Position numbers and translations under genes: made by a program | DNA from: Nocardia anaemiae NBRC 100462 | GTDB lineage: Bacteria > Actinomycetota > Actinomycetes > Mycobacteriales > Mycobacteriaceae | Reading direction: 5' to 3' | Assembly: GCF_001612725.1 (NCBI RefSeq) | Contig: NZ_BDAZ01000045.1 | Span: 62,001-126,000 of the forward strand | Length of the DNA stretch: 64,000 bases | Notes under the pieces: generated by a model | The model's database searches: none | What the model saw: the letters and a program-made list of their open reading frames with translations, nothing else | Told to the model about the DNA's origin: nothing | Shown: one piece after another, positions 7,255 to 16,606 of the stretch | How the letters are laid out: each line of letters begins with the position of its first letter | Position numbering within the stretch: position 1 is the first letter of the stretch

Positions 7255-9327
7255 ATGGCCGATACCGCTCCATCCGCTGTGTACATCGCATCTCCGGAGG
7301 GTGACACCGGAAAATCGACGGTGGCCCTCGGCATGCTCCAGATGCTGTGCGCGACCACCGCCCGGGTCGGCGTATTCCGGCCGATCACCCGCTCCACCAC
7401 CGAGCCGGACTACATCCTGGAACTGCTGCTCGAGCACAGCACCGCCGATATCGACTACGCGCAGGCCATCGGCGTCACCTACGAGCAGGTGCACGCGGAT
7501 CCGGATGCCGCGATCAGCGAGATCGTGATGCGGTTCCATGAGGTCGCGAAGCTGTGTGACGCGGTGGTGATCGTCGGCAGCGATTACACCGATGTGGCCA
7601 GCCCGAGCGAGTTGCGCTTCAATGCCCGTATCGCGGTGAACCTCGGCGCGCCCGTTCTGCTGGTGGTGCGCGGTGCTGGCCGCACGCCGGACGAGGTCAA
7701 GCAGCTGGCCGAATTGTGCGCGCATGAGCTTTCTCTCGAACATGCGCATCTGATGTCCATCATCGCGAACCGTTGCGAGCCGGAGCAATTGGATGAAGTC
7801 CGCGCTGCACTGAAGGGCTTCGATGTACCGTCCTGGACGTTACCTGAAGTGCCACTGCTCATTTCGCCTACCATGGCCGAGCTGTGTACCGCGATCGACG
7901 GCGAAATATACAGCGGCGATGTGGAATTGCTGCAGCGCGAGGCGCTGAAGATCATGGTCGGCGGCATGACGGCCGAACATATTCTGGAGCGGTTGGTCGA
8001 CGGCGTCGTCGTCATCGCGCCGGGCGATCGCTCCGACGTTTTGCTCAGCGTCGTGAATGCGCATGAGGCGGAAGGCTTTCCGTCGCTGTCGGGCATCATC
8101 ATGAACGGCGGTATGCTGCCGCATCCGGCCATCGCCCGGTTGATGAACGGCCTCAAACCCAAGCTGCCGATCCTCACCACCGAGTTGGGCACCTACGACA
8201 CCGCGAGCGCCGCCTACCGCACCCGCGGCCGTATGTCCGCGGGCAGCCCGCGCAAGGTCGATACCGCGTTGGCCCTGATGGAACAGCATGTCGAGGCGTC
8301 GGAGTTGTTGCGGCGCATCGAGATTCCGGATACCTCGGTGGTGACGCCGCAGATGTTCGAATATCAGCTGATCGAACGCGCCAGGGCCGACCGCAAGACC
8401 ATCGTGCTGCCGGAGGGCGACGACGACCGGATTCTGCGCGCCGCCGGTCGGGTACTGCAGCGCAAAATCGCGGAACTGGTCATCCTCGGTGACGAGTCGG
8501 CCGTGCGCGCCCGCGCCGCGGAACTGGGCGTCGATATCTCGGCCGCGCGGGTACTCGACCCGCGCACCTCCGGTTACCTCGACGAATTCGCGGCCGAATA
8601 CACCGAATTGCGCAAGCACAAGGGCATGACGCTGGAGCGGGCCCGCGAAACCATGGCCGATATCTCGTATTTCGGCACCATGATGGTGCACAAGGGCATT
8701 GCCGACGGCATGGTCTCCGGTGCCGCGCATACCACCGCGCACACCATCCGGCCGTCCTTCGAGATCATCAAGACCGTGCCGGGTGTCTCCACCGTCTCCA
8801 GTGTGTTCCTCATGTGCCTGGCCGATCGGGTGCTCGCCTATGGCGACTGCGCCGTCGTGCCCGATCCGACCTCGGAGCAACTGGCCGATATCGCGATCTC
8901 CTCCGCGCACACCGCGGCCCGCTTCGGCATCGACCCGCGCGTCGCGATGCTGTCCTACTCGACCGGTGAATCCGGCAGCGGCGTCGACGTGGACAAGGTG
9001 CGCGTCGCGACCAAACTGGTCCGCGAGCGCGCGCCGGAACTGCTGGTGGAGGGCCCGATCCAGTACGACGCCGCGATCGAACCCACCGTGGCCACCACCA
9101 AACTCCCGGACTCCGAAGTGGCCGGGCGCGCGACGGTCTTCGTGTTTCCCGACCTCAACACCGGTAACAACACCTACAAGGCGGTCCAGCGCAGCGCCGG
9201 TGCGATCGCCATCGGCCCGGTGCTGCAGGGACTGCGCAAGCCGGTCAACGACCTGTCCCGCGGTGCGCTCGTCGCCGACATCGTCAACACCGTTGCCATC
9301 ACCGCGATCCAGGCGCAGGAGGGCTGA
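7255..9327 (+). CDS. pta: Phosphate acetyltransferase
   Basis: A 690-residue long-form Pta, the length of the mycobacterial enzyme, converting acetyl-CoA and phosphate to acetyl phosphate and CoA. The N-terminal third is a BioD-like P-loop domain (YIASPEGDTGKST near residues 9-21), the middle is a DRTGG domain, and the C-terminal third is the PTA_PTB catalytic domain starting near ADRKTIVLPEGDD (about 378-390), with SGAAHTTAHTIRPSF and YSTGESGSG motifs. It is followed 90 bases later by ackA, with which it forms the reversible acetate/acetyl-CoA pathway. The ATG is the first Met of the homologous domain. Confidence 0.96.
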   Translation: MADTAPSAVYIASPEGDTGKSTVALGMLQMLCATTARVGVFRPITRSTTEPDYILELLLEHSTADIDYAQAIGVTYEQVHADPDAAISEIVMRFHEVAKLCDAVVIVGSDYTDVASPSELRFNARIAVNLGAPVLLVVRGAGRTPDEVKQLAELCAHELSLEHAHLMSIIANRCEPEQLDEVRAALKGFDVPSWTLPEVPLLISPTMAELCTAIDGEIYSGDVELLQREALKIMVGGMTAEHILERLVDGVVVIAPGDRSDVLLSVVNAHEAEGFPSLSGIIMNGGMLPHPAIARLMNGLKPKLPILTTELGTYDTASAAYRTRGRMSAGSPRKVDTALALMEQHVEASELLRRIEIPDTSVVTPQMFEYQLIERARADRKTIVLPEGDDDRILRAAGRVLQRKIAELVILGDESAVRARAAELGVDISAARVLDPRTSGYLDEFAAEYTELRKHKGMTLERARETMADISYFGTMMVHKGIADGMVSGAAHTTAHTIRPSFEIIKTVPGVSTVSSVFLMCLADRVLAYGDCAVVPDPTSEQLADIAISSAHTAARFGIDPRVAMLSYSTGESGSGVDVDKVRVATKLVRERAPELLVEGPIQYDAAIEPTVATTKLPDSEVAGRATVFVFPDLNTGNNTYKAVQRSAGAIAIGPVLQGLRKPVNDLSRGALVADIVNTVAITAIQAQEG

Positions 9328-9417
9328 TGTGCGGTGTGGCACACGGCGGAACAATGCGCCCGGATTCGCGGTTGCGGACCGAGTGCGGGACACGCGCGTG
9401 ATGCAGGAGGTGCAGAT

Positions 9418-10665
9418 ATGAACGCGGCATCGCGGAGCGATTCGATAAGCGGCGGTGGCCACGATGATCTGGTGTTGGTGATCAATTCCGGCTCGTCGTC
9501 GATCAAATACCAACTGCTCGAGCCAGAGTCCGGCGTGGTCGCGGCATTCGGCATGGTCGATCGGATCGGCGAGGAGCAGGCCGGGATCGAGCATCAGGTC
9601 GACGGCCGAACCGTCGAACGTCGCGAGCCGATCGCCGATCACACGGCGGGGTTGCGGCTGGTCTTCGATGTGTTCGCCGAATCCGGCCACGATCTCGCCG
9701 CAGCCGGTGTGCGCGCGGTCGGGCACCGAGTTGTGCACGGCGGCGAGGTGTTCTATCGGCCGACGCTCATCGATGATGCCGTGGTCGCCGCCATCTCCGA
9801 TCTGTCTTCGCTTGCGCCGCTGCATAATCCGGCGAATGTCGCGGGCATCGAGAGTGCGCGCGAACTGCTGCCCGGCGTCCCGCAGGTGGCGGTCTTCGAT
9901 ACCGCGTTCTTCCACGGCTTGCCCGATGCCGCCAAGACGTACGCCATCGACGCGAAACTCGCTGCCGCGCATGGTATTCGGAAGTACGGCTTTCACGGCA
10001 CGTCACACGAGTACGTCTCCGGCCGGGTCGCCGCGCTGCTCGACCGAGATCCCGCCGACCTGAATCAGATCGTCTTCCACCTCGGCAACGGCGCATCGGC
10101 ATCGGCCATCCGCGGCGGCCATCCGATCGACACCACCATGGGCCTTACCCCGCTGGAGGGGCTGGTGATGGGCACCAGGGGCGGCGATCTCGATCCGGGG
10201 ATCATCGCGCATCTGGTCCGTGCGGCCCGCATGGATGTCGACCAGATCGACGAAATGCTGAACCGCAACGCCGGACTCAAGGGCCTGTCGGGTGTCAACG
10301 ATTTCCGTGAGTTGCAGCGGCTGATCGACGCGGGCGATGCCGCGGCCCGCTTGGCCTATGACGTGTACATCCACCGGCTGCGCCGCTATCTCGGCGCGTA
10401 TCTGATCGAGCTCGGCGGCGTCGACGCCATCACCTTCACCGCGGGTGTCGGCGAGAACAGTCCGCAGGTCCGCGCCGACGCGCTCGCCGGACTGTCCCGC
10501 TTCGGCATCGAAGTCGATCCGGACCGCAATACCGCCAGGGAGCGTGCCGCCCGGCATATCTCCGCACCGGGGGCCGAGGTGGCCGTGCTTGTCGTGCCGA
10601 CCAATGAGGAATTGGCGATCGCACAGGCCGCGCTCGGCGTTGTCGCAGCTCAGCGTACTGATTGA
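9418..10665 (+). CDS. ackA: Acetate kinase
   Basis: A 415-residue acetate kinase phosphorylating acetate with ATP, the partner of Pta. Motifs include VINSGSSSIKYQLLE near residues 20-34, the substrate His in GHRVVHGGEVF, VFDTAFFHGLP, GFHGTSHEYVS near 195-205, and NGASASAI. The ATG has a perfect AGGAGG 7 bases upstream. The first about 17 residues (NAASRSDSISGGGHDD) precede the normal N-terminus and resemble the N-terminal extension of AccA2 in this window. It is also longer than my memory of the mycobacterial enzyme because of an inserted loop after GIVERIGE-like sequence. It converges on pknG. Confidence 0.96.
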   Translation: MNAASRSDSISGGGHDDLVLVINSGSSSIKYQLLEPESGVVAAFGMVDRIGEEQAGIEHQVDGRTVERREPIADHTAGLRLVFDVFAESGHDLAAAGVRAVGHRVVHGGEVFYRPTLIDDAVVAAISDLSSLAPLHNPANVAGIESARELLPGVPQVAVFDTAFFHGLPDAAKTYAIDAKLAAAHGIRKYGFHGTSHEYVSGRVAALLDRDPADLNQIVFHLGNGASASAIRGGHPIDTTMGLTPLEGLVMGTRGGDLDPGIIAHLVRAARMDVDQIDEMLNRNAGLKGLSGVNDFRELQRLIDAGDAAARLAYDVYIHRLRRYLGAYLIELGGVDAITFTAGVGENSPQVRADALAGLSRFGIEVDPDRNTARERAARHISAPGAEVAVLVVPTNEELAIAQAALGVVAAQRTD

Positions 10666-10890
10666 GCGACCCTAGAAAACCTCACGGAATCCTCACAGTC
10701 GCTGCGGCAGTATTGGTGTCGGATCAGGTTCGCGCCGGACGCCGAAACCGGGGCCGGACCTCCGCCGCTATCGGGACCGCGACGCCCTCGCCGCTCCCGA
10801 TGTGCCCGCTCCGGCTGCCCCCGGGGCGGGCCGAGCGCGGAACACCGGGGATTATCGGCGTGCCGACTGCTCCGCGAATCGCGATCCGAG

Positions 10891-10920
10891 CCCGGCCGGA
10901 TTCCCTCCCGGCCGGGTTTT
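10891..10920 (+). terminator. Intrinsic terminator between ackA and pknG
   Basis: CCCGGCCGG and CCGGCCGGG form a perfect 9-bp stem with an 8-base loop followed by TTTT. It lies 225 bases after ackA, reading in the ackA direction. The rest of the 380-base convergent gap (10666-11045) has no gene; it holds GGGGATTATCGGCG twice, at 10847 and 10949. Confidence 0.65.
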
Positions 10921-11045
10921 GCGTTGCGCTGCCGGTCGTTGGAAGGCGGGGGATTATCGGCGCGGGCCGACGGTTGCGAGGGTCGCTCGGTTCCGGTCCG
11001 GCGAGTTACCCATGTCCCTGCGGAACCAGTCGTCCGGCTTCGAAC

Positions 11046-13424
11046 CTATATCCAGGTCTTTGCTCGGATCGAGTTCGCGAGGTCGACGAGGGCGTAGCGG
11101 TGATTGCGACCGGGGGCGGTGCGGGCCAGGGCGCGCAGTCCGGCCTCGGTGCCCGCGCGCAGCTCGCGCTCGGCGAACGGCGCGCCGAAGAGGGTGGCCT
11201 CGTCGCTCGCGGGCGTATTGCCCGATTGCAGCCAGGCCAGCGCGGCACCGAGGACGAGCACGCGCATCTGGGTAGCGCGGCTCTCCCCGCTGGGCAGGCT
11301 GGCAACACGTGCGGCCGAAATGTGCAGTGTGGATTCGGGGAGTTCGGCGATCGGCGCGGCGGTGAGCAGCAGCCATACCGCGGTCATCCGGGCCGTTGTG
11401 TAGTGCCGGGAGGTGGCGGGCACCTCATCGAGCGCGCGCACGGCCTCGTCGACCTGGCCCGCCGCGGCCGACTGCCTGGCCAGGCCGAATGCGGCGCTCA
11501 CCACCGCGCGGTCGGTGCGCCACACGGTGGCGTAGAACTGCTCCGCATAGGCTCGCCATTGTTCGTGGTCGGCCGAATCCCAGTGCTGCAGAACGAGTTC
11601 CGCGGTCGCCGCGAGTGCGAGCTTGGGTGCGATCTCACCGGGCAGCACTCGCAGCACCGCATCGAAGCTGTTGTAGGCCTGTTCGTAATCCAGCTCCAGC
11701 AGCTGGGCGTAGCCGAGATACCAGTCGATGCGCCAATCGTGATCGCTGGGCAGTCGCGACAGCATATGCAGCACCGCCGCCGATTCGCCGAGTTCGAGCC
11801 GGAGCCTGGCCTCGGCCAGCGTCAGCTCCAGATCCCGTGTCTCCTGGGGTTTTTCCGGATCGGCCGCGGCGCGCTCATGTGCCTCCTGCAACGCCGCGAG
11901 CGCGTCGTTCGGCTCCGGATGTGCCACGGCCGCGAGCACCGGCACGGATGCGTCGGTCGGATCGATGAGTGGAACCGGAAGTGCCGCAGCCACTTCGCTG
12001 GCGCGCAGCAGGTTGCTTCTGGCGATGCCGTCGGCATACGCGTCGGTCTGACTGATCAACTCCTCGGTGCCGAAGCTGCCCCGCTGTGGACTGAAAACTG
12101 TGGACAGCTGTGGATGTTCGGCACCGGTGTCCATGGCGATAATCTCGCGCAATACACCCGCCAGCTGGGCGGACATGACGCGTGCGGAGGGGAAGCGGCG
12201 CTCGGGATCGGGATCGGTCGCACAGAGCAGCAGGCGATGGAAGAACTCGTAGCGTTGGAGCACCGGATGGTCGGCGGGATCGGGAATGCCGTCGAGATAG
12301 CGGCCCTGCTCCATCGGCATGCTCAGCGTCAGCACGGCAAGCGTCCGCCCGACGGTGTAGATGTCCGAGGCCACCGTCGGCCCGGTCCTGGCTATCTCGG
12401 GAGCCTGAAAACCCCTGGTGCCGTATAGGTTTCCGTATGCGTCGATGGTGGCGACGGCACCGAGGTCGATGAGTTTGACCTGATCCTCGGTGACCATGAT
12501 GTTGTCGGGTTTGAGGTCGTTGTAGGTCAACCCGATCGAATGCAGATACTCCAGCGCGGGCAGGATCTCCAGCAGATACGCGATCGCCTCGGGGACCGGC
12601 ATCCGCTGCGGCCGCGGGTAGGTGTCGAGAATATCGCGCAGGGAGCGACCGCCGACGTACTCCATGACGATGTAGCCGATGGACTCGCCGTCCGGGCCGG
12701 TGTGCTCGACGAAGTTGTGGATCTTGACGATGCTCGGATGTGCCACCTCGGCGAGGAATTGGCGTTCGGCCACCGCCACCGCTTGGGCCTCGGTATCGCC
12801 CGCGTGCAGCAGGCCCTTCAGCACCACCCAGCGGTCGCTGACATTGCGGTCGATCGCGAGGTAGATCCAGCCGAGGCCGCCGTGCGCGATGCAGCCCTGG
12901 ACTTCGTACTGGCTCGACACCATATCGCCCTCGTGCAGCGACGGGCGGAAATCATATGGCGCACCGCAGGTTTCGCAGGTACCAGCGGTTCTCGCGGGAC
13001 GGGTCGCGGTGGCACGGCCGACCGGATTGCCGCAGCGCCAGCAGAAGCGTCTGCCCTCGGAGACAACGGGATCGGCGAGCACCGCGGTGCGTGGATCGGC
13101 GGGCGGGATATTCGGAATGGTGACCAGTCCGGCGCCGAGTTTGCGCGTCGTCGGTCGCGACCGCGCGGTGCGCACGCTGCGACCGGAGGTGCGCACGATC
13201 GCGGCTGAGGTGGGCTCCGGCGCGTTCCATGCGCCAACGGTGAATTCGGCGGCCATATTGTCGCCGCGGACGGTTTCGCCGGAGGCGGTTCGGCGGCGGG
13301 TCTCGTGGGAGGCGCGGTGGTCACGGATCGTTTCGGCGGAGGACTGGTGACGAACCGTTTCATCGGAAGCGGCGCTGACATTTTCGCTCTCGGTCGAATC
13401 GGCGGCATCGTGCGGTGATGTCAT
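11046..13424 (-). CDS. pknG: Serine/threonine-protein kinase PknG
   Basis: A 792-residue PknG. It has a Thr/Ser-rich N-terminal tail with likely autophosphorylation sites, a rubredoxin-like zinc/iron site (CWRCG and CETCG, about 30 residues apart), the kinase domain (GCIAHGGLGW loop, VVLKG lysine, catalytic loop YNDLKPDNIM, LIDLGAVA in place of DFG), and a C-terminal TPR region. The catalytic loop lacks the usual HRD arginine, as in PknG generally. In mycobacteria PknG phosphorylates GarA and so controls glutamate and TCA metabolism. ATG 13424 lies 5 bases after the glnH stop, making an operon glnX-glnH-pknG; a longer frame to 13805 overlaps glnH and is rejected. Confidence 0.95.
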   Translation of the reverse strand: MTSPHDAADSTESENVSAASDETVRHQSSAETIRDHRASHETRRRTASGETVRGDNMAAEFTVGAWNAPEPTSAAIVRTSGRSVRTARSRPTTRKLGAGLVTIPNIPPADPRTAVLADPVVSEGRRFCWRCGNPVGRATATRPARTAGTCETCGAPYDFRPSLHEGDMVSSQYEVQGCIAHGGLGWIYLAIDRNVSDRWVVLKGLLHAGDTEAQAVAVAERQFLAEVAHPSIVKIHNFVEHTGPDGESIGYIVMEYVGGRSLRDILDTYPRPQRMPVPEAIAYLLEILPALEYLHSIGLTYNDLKPDNIMVTEDQVKLIDLGAVATIDAYGNLYGTRGFQAPEIARTGPTVASDIYTVGRTLAVLTLSMPMEQGRYLDGIPDPADHPVLQRYEFFHRLLLCATDPDPERRFPSARVMSAQLAGVLREIIAMDTGAEHPQLSTVFSPQRGSFGTEELISQTDAYADGIARSNLLRASEVAAALPVPLIDPTDASVPVLAAVAHPEPNDALAALQEAHERAAADPEKPQETRDLELTLAEARLRLELGESAAVLHMLSRLPSDHDWRIDWYLGYAQLLELDYEQAYNSFDAVLRVLPGEIAPKLALAATAELVLQHWDSADHEQWRAYAEQFYATVWRTDRAVVSAAFGLARQSAAAGQVDEAVRALDEVPATSRHYTTARMTAVWLLLTAAPIAELPESTLHISAARVASLPSGESRATQMRVLVLGAALAWLQSGNTPASDEATLFGAPFAERELRAGTEAGLRALARTAPGRNHRYALVDLANSIRAKTWI

Positions 13425-13429
13425 CGCCG

Positions 13430-14407
13430 TCAGTCCTGATAGGTCGGCGCGGGCGGGGCTGGTTCCGGCCCGAGTGCGATGAGGTACTGCTGATACAGCC
13501 GGGCCCAGGTGCCGTCGTTGCGGATGCGCTCCAGCGTGCCGTTGACGAAGCGGACCAGATCGTCGTTGCCCTTGGGGATTCCGATTCCGTAGGGCTCGAC
13601 GCTGATGCTGGGGCCGACCAACTCGGTGTACGCCGAGTCCTGTACACCGAGTCCAGCGAGAACGGCGTCGTCGGTGCTGATCGCGTCGACTTGACGCTGC
13701 TGCAGCACGACCAGACAGTCCGCCCACGTCGGCACCGTGAGGATGGTCGCGGCGGGCTGCTCGCGGCGCATGTGGTCCAGCGAGGTGGTGCCGGAGACGA
13801 TGCACACCCGCTTACCGGCCAGATCGGCCAGACTTCGGATACCGGAGTTCTTCACCGCGAGCACACGCTGATTGGCCCGCAGATAGACGGTCGAGAAGGA
13901 GACCTTCTGCCGCCGTTCGCAATTGATCGTCATCGTCTTGGCGACGATATCGACGACATGATTCTGCAGCGCGGATTCACGCTCGGCGGATCCGAGACTG
14001 CGGTATTCGATCTGGTCTGGACTACCGAGCAGATCCCGGGCGACCTCCCTGGCGATATCGGCATCGAATCCGACAATCGTGCCGCTGACCGGATCTCGGA
14101 AGCTGAAAAGGTTACTGCCGGTATCCAATCCGACCACCAGCCGCCCGCGGGCGCGAATCGCATCGATGGTCGGTCCGTGGGCGGCCGCACCCGCTCCGGT
14201 AGGTCGCAGACTCGCGGTCGGATCGCCGCATTGCTCGTCACGTTCCGGTGGAATTGGTGAATCCGTCGGTATCGCAACGGCTTTGGCGGGCAGCGGCGGT
14301 TCGGTGTACTTGGTGGTCTTGGTATCGATCGTGTCCGAGCCCGCCGCGCACCCGGCGAGCAGAGCGGTTGCGGCGAGCGCGGCGAGCAGTCCGCGCACGC
14401 GGTTCAT
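13430..14407 (-). CDS. glnH: Amino-acid-binding lipoprotein GlnH
   Basis: A 325-residue extracytoplasmic solute-binding protein. The N-terminus has a lipoprotein signal ending in LLAGC, with the lipidated Cys at residue 20, followed by a bacterial SBP_3 fold (GRLVVGLDTGSNLFSFRD near 90-107, VGFDADIAREVARDLLG, and the C-terminal ARLYQQYL). There is no cognate permease or ATPase beside it. Instead it lies between glnX and pknG, matching the mycobacterial arrangement in which GlnH senses aspartate/glutamate and signals through GlnX to PknG. Its ATG overlaps the glnX stop by 4 bases (ATGA), so translation is coupled. Confidence 0.92.
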   Translation of the reverse strand: MNRVRGLLAALAATALLAGCAAGSDTIDTKTTKYTEPPLPAKAVAIPTDSPIPPERDEQCGDPTASLRPTGAGAAAHGPTIDAIRARGRLVVGLDTGSNLFSFRDPVSGTIVGFDADIAREVARDLLGSPDQIEYRSLGSAERESALQNHVVDIVAKTMTINCERRQKVSFSTVYLRANQRVLAVKNSGIRSLADLAGKRVCIVSGTTSLDHMRREQPAATILTVPTWADCLVVLQQRQVDAISTDDAVLAGLGVQDSAYTELVGPSISVEPYGIGIPKGNDDLVRFVNGTLERIRNDGTWARLYQQYLIALGPEPAPPAPTYQD

Positions 14408-15783
14408 CGGTACTCCCGAAGTCGCGGCCAGATACCGAGGCCGACATAGGCCGCGGCCAATATGCCGAGCACCATCGCGCCCGGCGCCAGGAAGTCCAGT
14501 GACCTGGCCGCGCCGGAGATGTTGTCGCGCAACGTCTCGCGCGTCGCATCCAGGCCCACTCCCAGTGCTCGGTCCAGCGATTCCACTTGCGCCGTGGCGT
14601 CCGCCGAGCCCGGTCCGGTCGTCGCGGTCGCCGCGCCGACGAAATCGCCGTGGGCGAGGGCATCGTTCATGCGTTGATGAGCCGCTCGCCAACGGGTGAG
14701 TGCCTCACGGGCCTTCGCGATCTCATCGGCCTCGGGTGCGTCGGACGGATAGCCGCTGAGCAGTTCGTTGAGCCGGGTGACGCTGGACTCGTAGGTGCGG
14801 TCGTAGTCGCCGGTGGCGTCGCGGCGCACCAGCTTCAGTGTCTCCGCCGAACGCGCCTGCTGGGTCAGAATGCGGCTCTCGGTCAACCGAGAACTCGGCA
14901 CCGCGCCGTGATCGCGGCCGCCGATCATCTCCGCGGCCGAGACGGATCCGGCGATCAGCGTCCACGCCAACAGGATCAGCATCCCGGCCGAAGCGAGCAG
15001 CAGTCCCGGATTGAGTACCCGGTGCCAGCGCTTCGACAAATCGAACTGCGCCCAGACCAACGCTCCCAACGCCAGGATCAATAGGCCGATCGCGGACCAC
15101 GGCGGCTGCACGTGATGCCGCTGGGCCGCGCTCACGGCGTCGGAGCGGTGACTCTGCAGCTGTGCGGCCATCGGCAGCAGGACGGTCTGCATCTGATTCG
15201 ATGCCTCGCTCAAATACGCGGCGCCGACCGGGTACCCGTTGCGATTGTTCGCACGGGCGGTTTCGACCAGACCAGAGTAGACCGGCAGGCCGGTGGCGAT
15301 GCCCGTACGCAGCCGGGTATCCGGATCGTCATCGGTGGCCTGTCCAGCCGCGTGCCCCGATTGCGTCACCAATTCCGCGGACGCCTCGCCCAGCGCCTGG
15401 CTGTAGCGGTCGCGCACCGTCTCCGGTTCCAGACCGCCCGCGATGAACGCGGTACTCGCCGCGGCATCGGCGATGGACAGCGAGGTGTAGAGGTGATGGG
15501 AGGAGTTCGCGTCCGGCTCGGTGTCGTCGAGCAGGATGTCCAGCGACTGCTGGCGATCGCTCACCGTCGCGGCGGTCATCATGCCCGCGGCCAGGCACAG
15601 GCCGATGAGCAGCAGTCCGATGGCGATGAGCCGACCCGGGGTCGATAGCGCGAAGGTTCGTAGGTTGGCCAGGTCCAGATGGGCGCGTAGCCCGGCCTCG
15701 CGCGGCACGTCCAGCCGCTCGGGCCCGACATCGGCCGTGACCGACGGCGGCCGCGGGGCCGTCGTCGAGTCGAGCGCTGCCAT
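14404..15783 (-). CDS. glnX: Transmembrane sensor partner GlnX
   Basis: A 459-residue membrane protein corresponding to Rv0412c. It has a cytoplasmic N-terminal tail of about 50 residues, a first transmembrane helix (LIAIGLLLIGLCLAAGMMTA), a large extracytoplasmic helical domain, two further helices near the middle (SAIGLLILALGALVWAQF and GLLLASAGMLILLAWTLIAG), another extracytoplasmic part, and a last helix before the C-terminal RLREYR. In mycobacteria it relays GlnH binding to PknG. ATG 15783 is chosen for GGAGG 5 bases upstream; longer starts exist. It is the first gene of the three-gene operon and is divergent from mutT3. Confidence 0.88.
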   Translation of the reverse strand: MAALDSTTAPRPPSVTADVGPERLDVPREAGLRAHLDLANLRTFALSTPGRLIAIGLLLIGLCLAAGMMTAATVSDRQQSLDILLDDTEPDANSSHHLYTSLSIADAAASTAFIAGGLEPETVRDRYSQALGEASAELVTQSGHAAGQATDDDPDTRLRTGIATGLPVYSGLVETARANNRNGYPVGAAYLSEASNQMQTVLLPMAAQLQSHRSDAVSAAQRHHVQPPWSAIGLLILALGALVWAQFDLSKRWHRVLNPGLLLASAGMLILLAWTLIAGSVSAAEMIGGRDHGAVPSSRLTESRILTQQARSAETLKLVRRDATGDYDRTYESSVTRLNELLSGYPSDAPEADEIAKAREALTRWRAAHQRMNDALAHGDFVGAATATTGPGSADATAQVESLDRALGVGLDATRETLRDNISGAARSLDFLAPGAMVLGILAAAYVGLGIWPRLREYR

Positions 15784-15897
15784 CTCCACCTCCCCGGTTG
15801 GTGCGCACATGTGCTCCTGCTCGGAGCTTATTGTGGTCTTACCGGCGCCGTGGCGTGTGAAACAACCGCGCAACGGCTAGATGAGGATGGTAACCAG

Positions 15898-16593
15898 ATG
15901 CGTGGTGACGGTGACGGTTGGTCACACGGCCCGGACGGATTGCGGCATTGGGGCCGCTTCGGGGCCGCTGGACTGCTGCTGCGCGCACCGCTCGCGGGCG
16001 GCGGTTCGGCGGTGTTGTTGCAGCACCGCGCGCCCTGGAGTCATCAGGGCGGCACCTGGGCGCTGCCCGGCGGCGCCCGCGACAGCCACGAGACCCCGGT
16101 GCACGCGGCGGTCCGCGAGGCTTGGGAGGAAGCGGGTATCGATCCGGCCGATGTTCGGGTGCGCGGCGAGCGAATCACCGCGACGGCACTGAGTGGCTGG
16201 ACGTACACCACCGTGGTCGCCGATGCGGTGATGACGCTGCCGACCAGTCGCAACCGGGAAAGCAGTGCGTTGGCCTGGGTTCCCGAGCAGGAGGTCGACA
16301 GCCATCCGCTGCACCCCGGCTTCGCCCTCTCCTGGCCCGCGCTGCGGGCCGCTCCGGCGCGCGTCTGCCTCGACGACATCGACGTGGACGACGCCGGTAC
16401 CGTCGCGGCCGCGCTGCCCCGCACCGTCGACCTCGCCGATCAGGGCTTCGTCTGGTTGCACGCCGATCCGGAAGGACCTGGTGCCTACGCCCGCATCGTC
16501 GATGCGGATATGGATTCGACGGATGCCGTGCGGCCGGATGCGGATTCGAACGATTCGATCTTGGCGCTTACCCGAGTTCAGGTGCTGTCCTGA
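15898..16593 (+). CDS. mutT3: Nudix hydrolase MutT3
   Basis: A 231-residue Nudix protein in the position of mycobacterial MutT3, whose relatives clean the nucleotide pool or hydrolyse nucleoside diphosphate compounds. The Nudix box G-x5-E-x7-REAWEEAGI spans residues about 59-81 (GGARDSHETP to EEAGI), complete with the metal-binding glutamates. The N-terminus GHWGRFGAAGLLLRAP-like strand precedes it. The C-terminus carries an Asp-rich tail (DADMDSTDAVRPDADSNDS). The ATG has AGGATGG about 8 bases upstream. It converges on thiE with 13 bases between the stops. The exact substrate is not deducible. Confidence 0.88.
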   Translation: MRGDGDGWSHGPDGLRHWGRFGAAGLLLRAPLAGGGSAVLLQHRAPWSHQGGTWALPGGARDSHETPVHAAVREAWEEAGIDPADVRVRGERITATALSGWTYTTVVADAVMTLPTSRNRESSALAWVPEQEVDSHPLHPGFALSWPALRAAPARVCLDDIDVDDAGTVAAALPRTVDLADQGFVWLHADPEGPGAYARIVDADMDSTDAVRPDADSNDSILALTRVQVLS

Positions 16594-16606
16594 AGATGGG
16601 CGAGTC

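Noticed and set aside
7840..9996. A 718-codon open frame antisense to pta and ackA
   Set aside because: The plus strand encodes complete, well-conserved Pta and AckA; long antisense frames are expected in high-GC codon-biased genes, and the peptide is Arg/Asp/Gly-rich without family features.
13425..13805. A longer PknG reading from an upstream start
   Set aside because: It would overlap glnH by more than 370 bases and adds Arg-rich sequence absent from PknG proteins; ATG 13424 fits the operon spacing.
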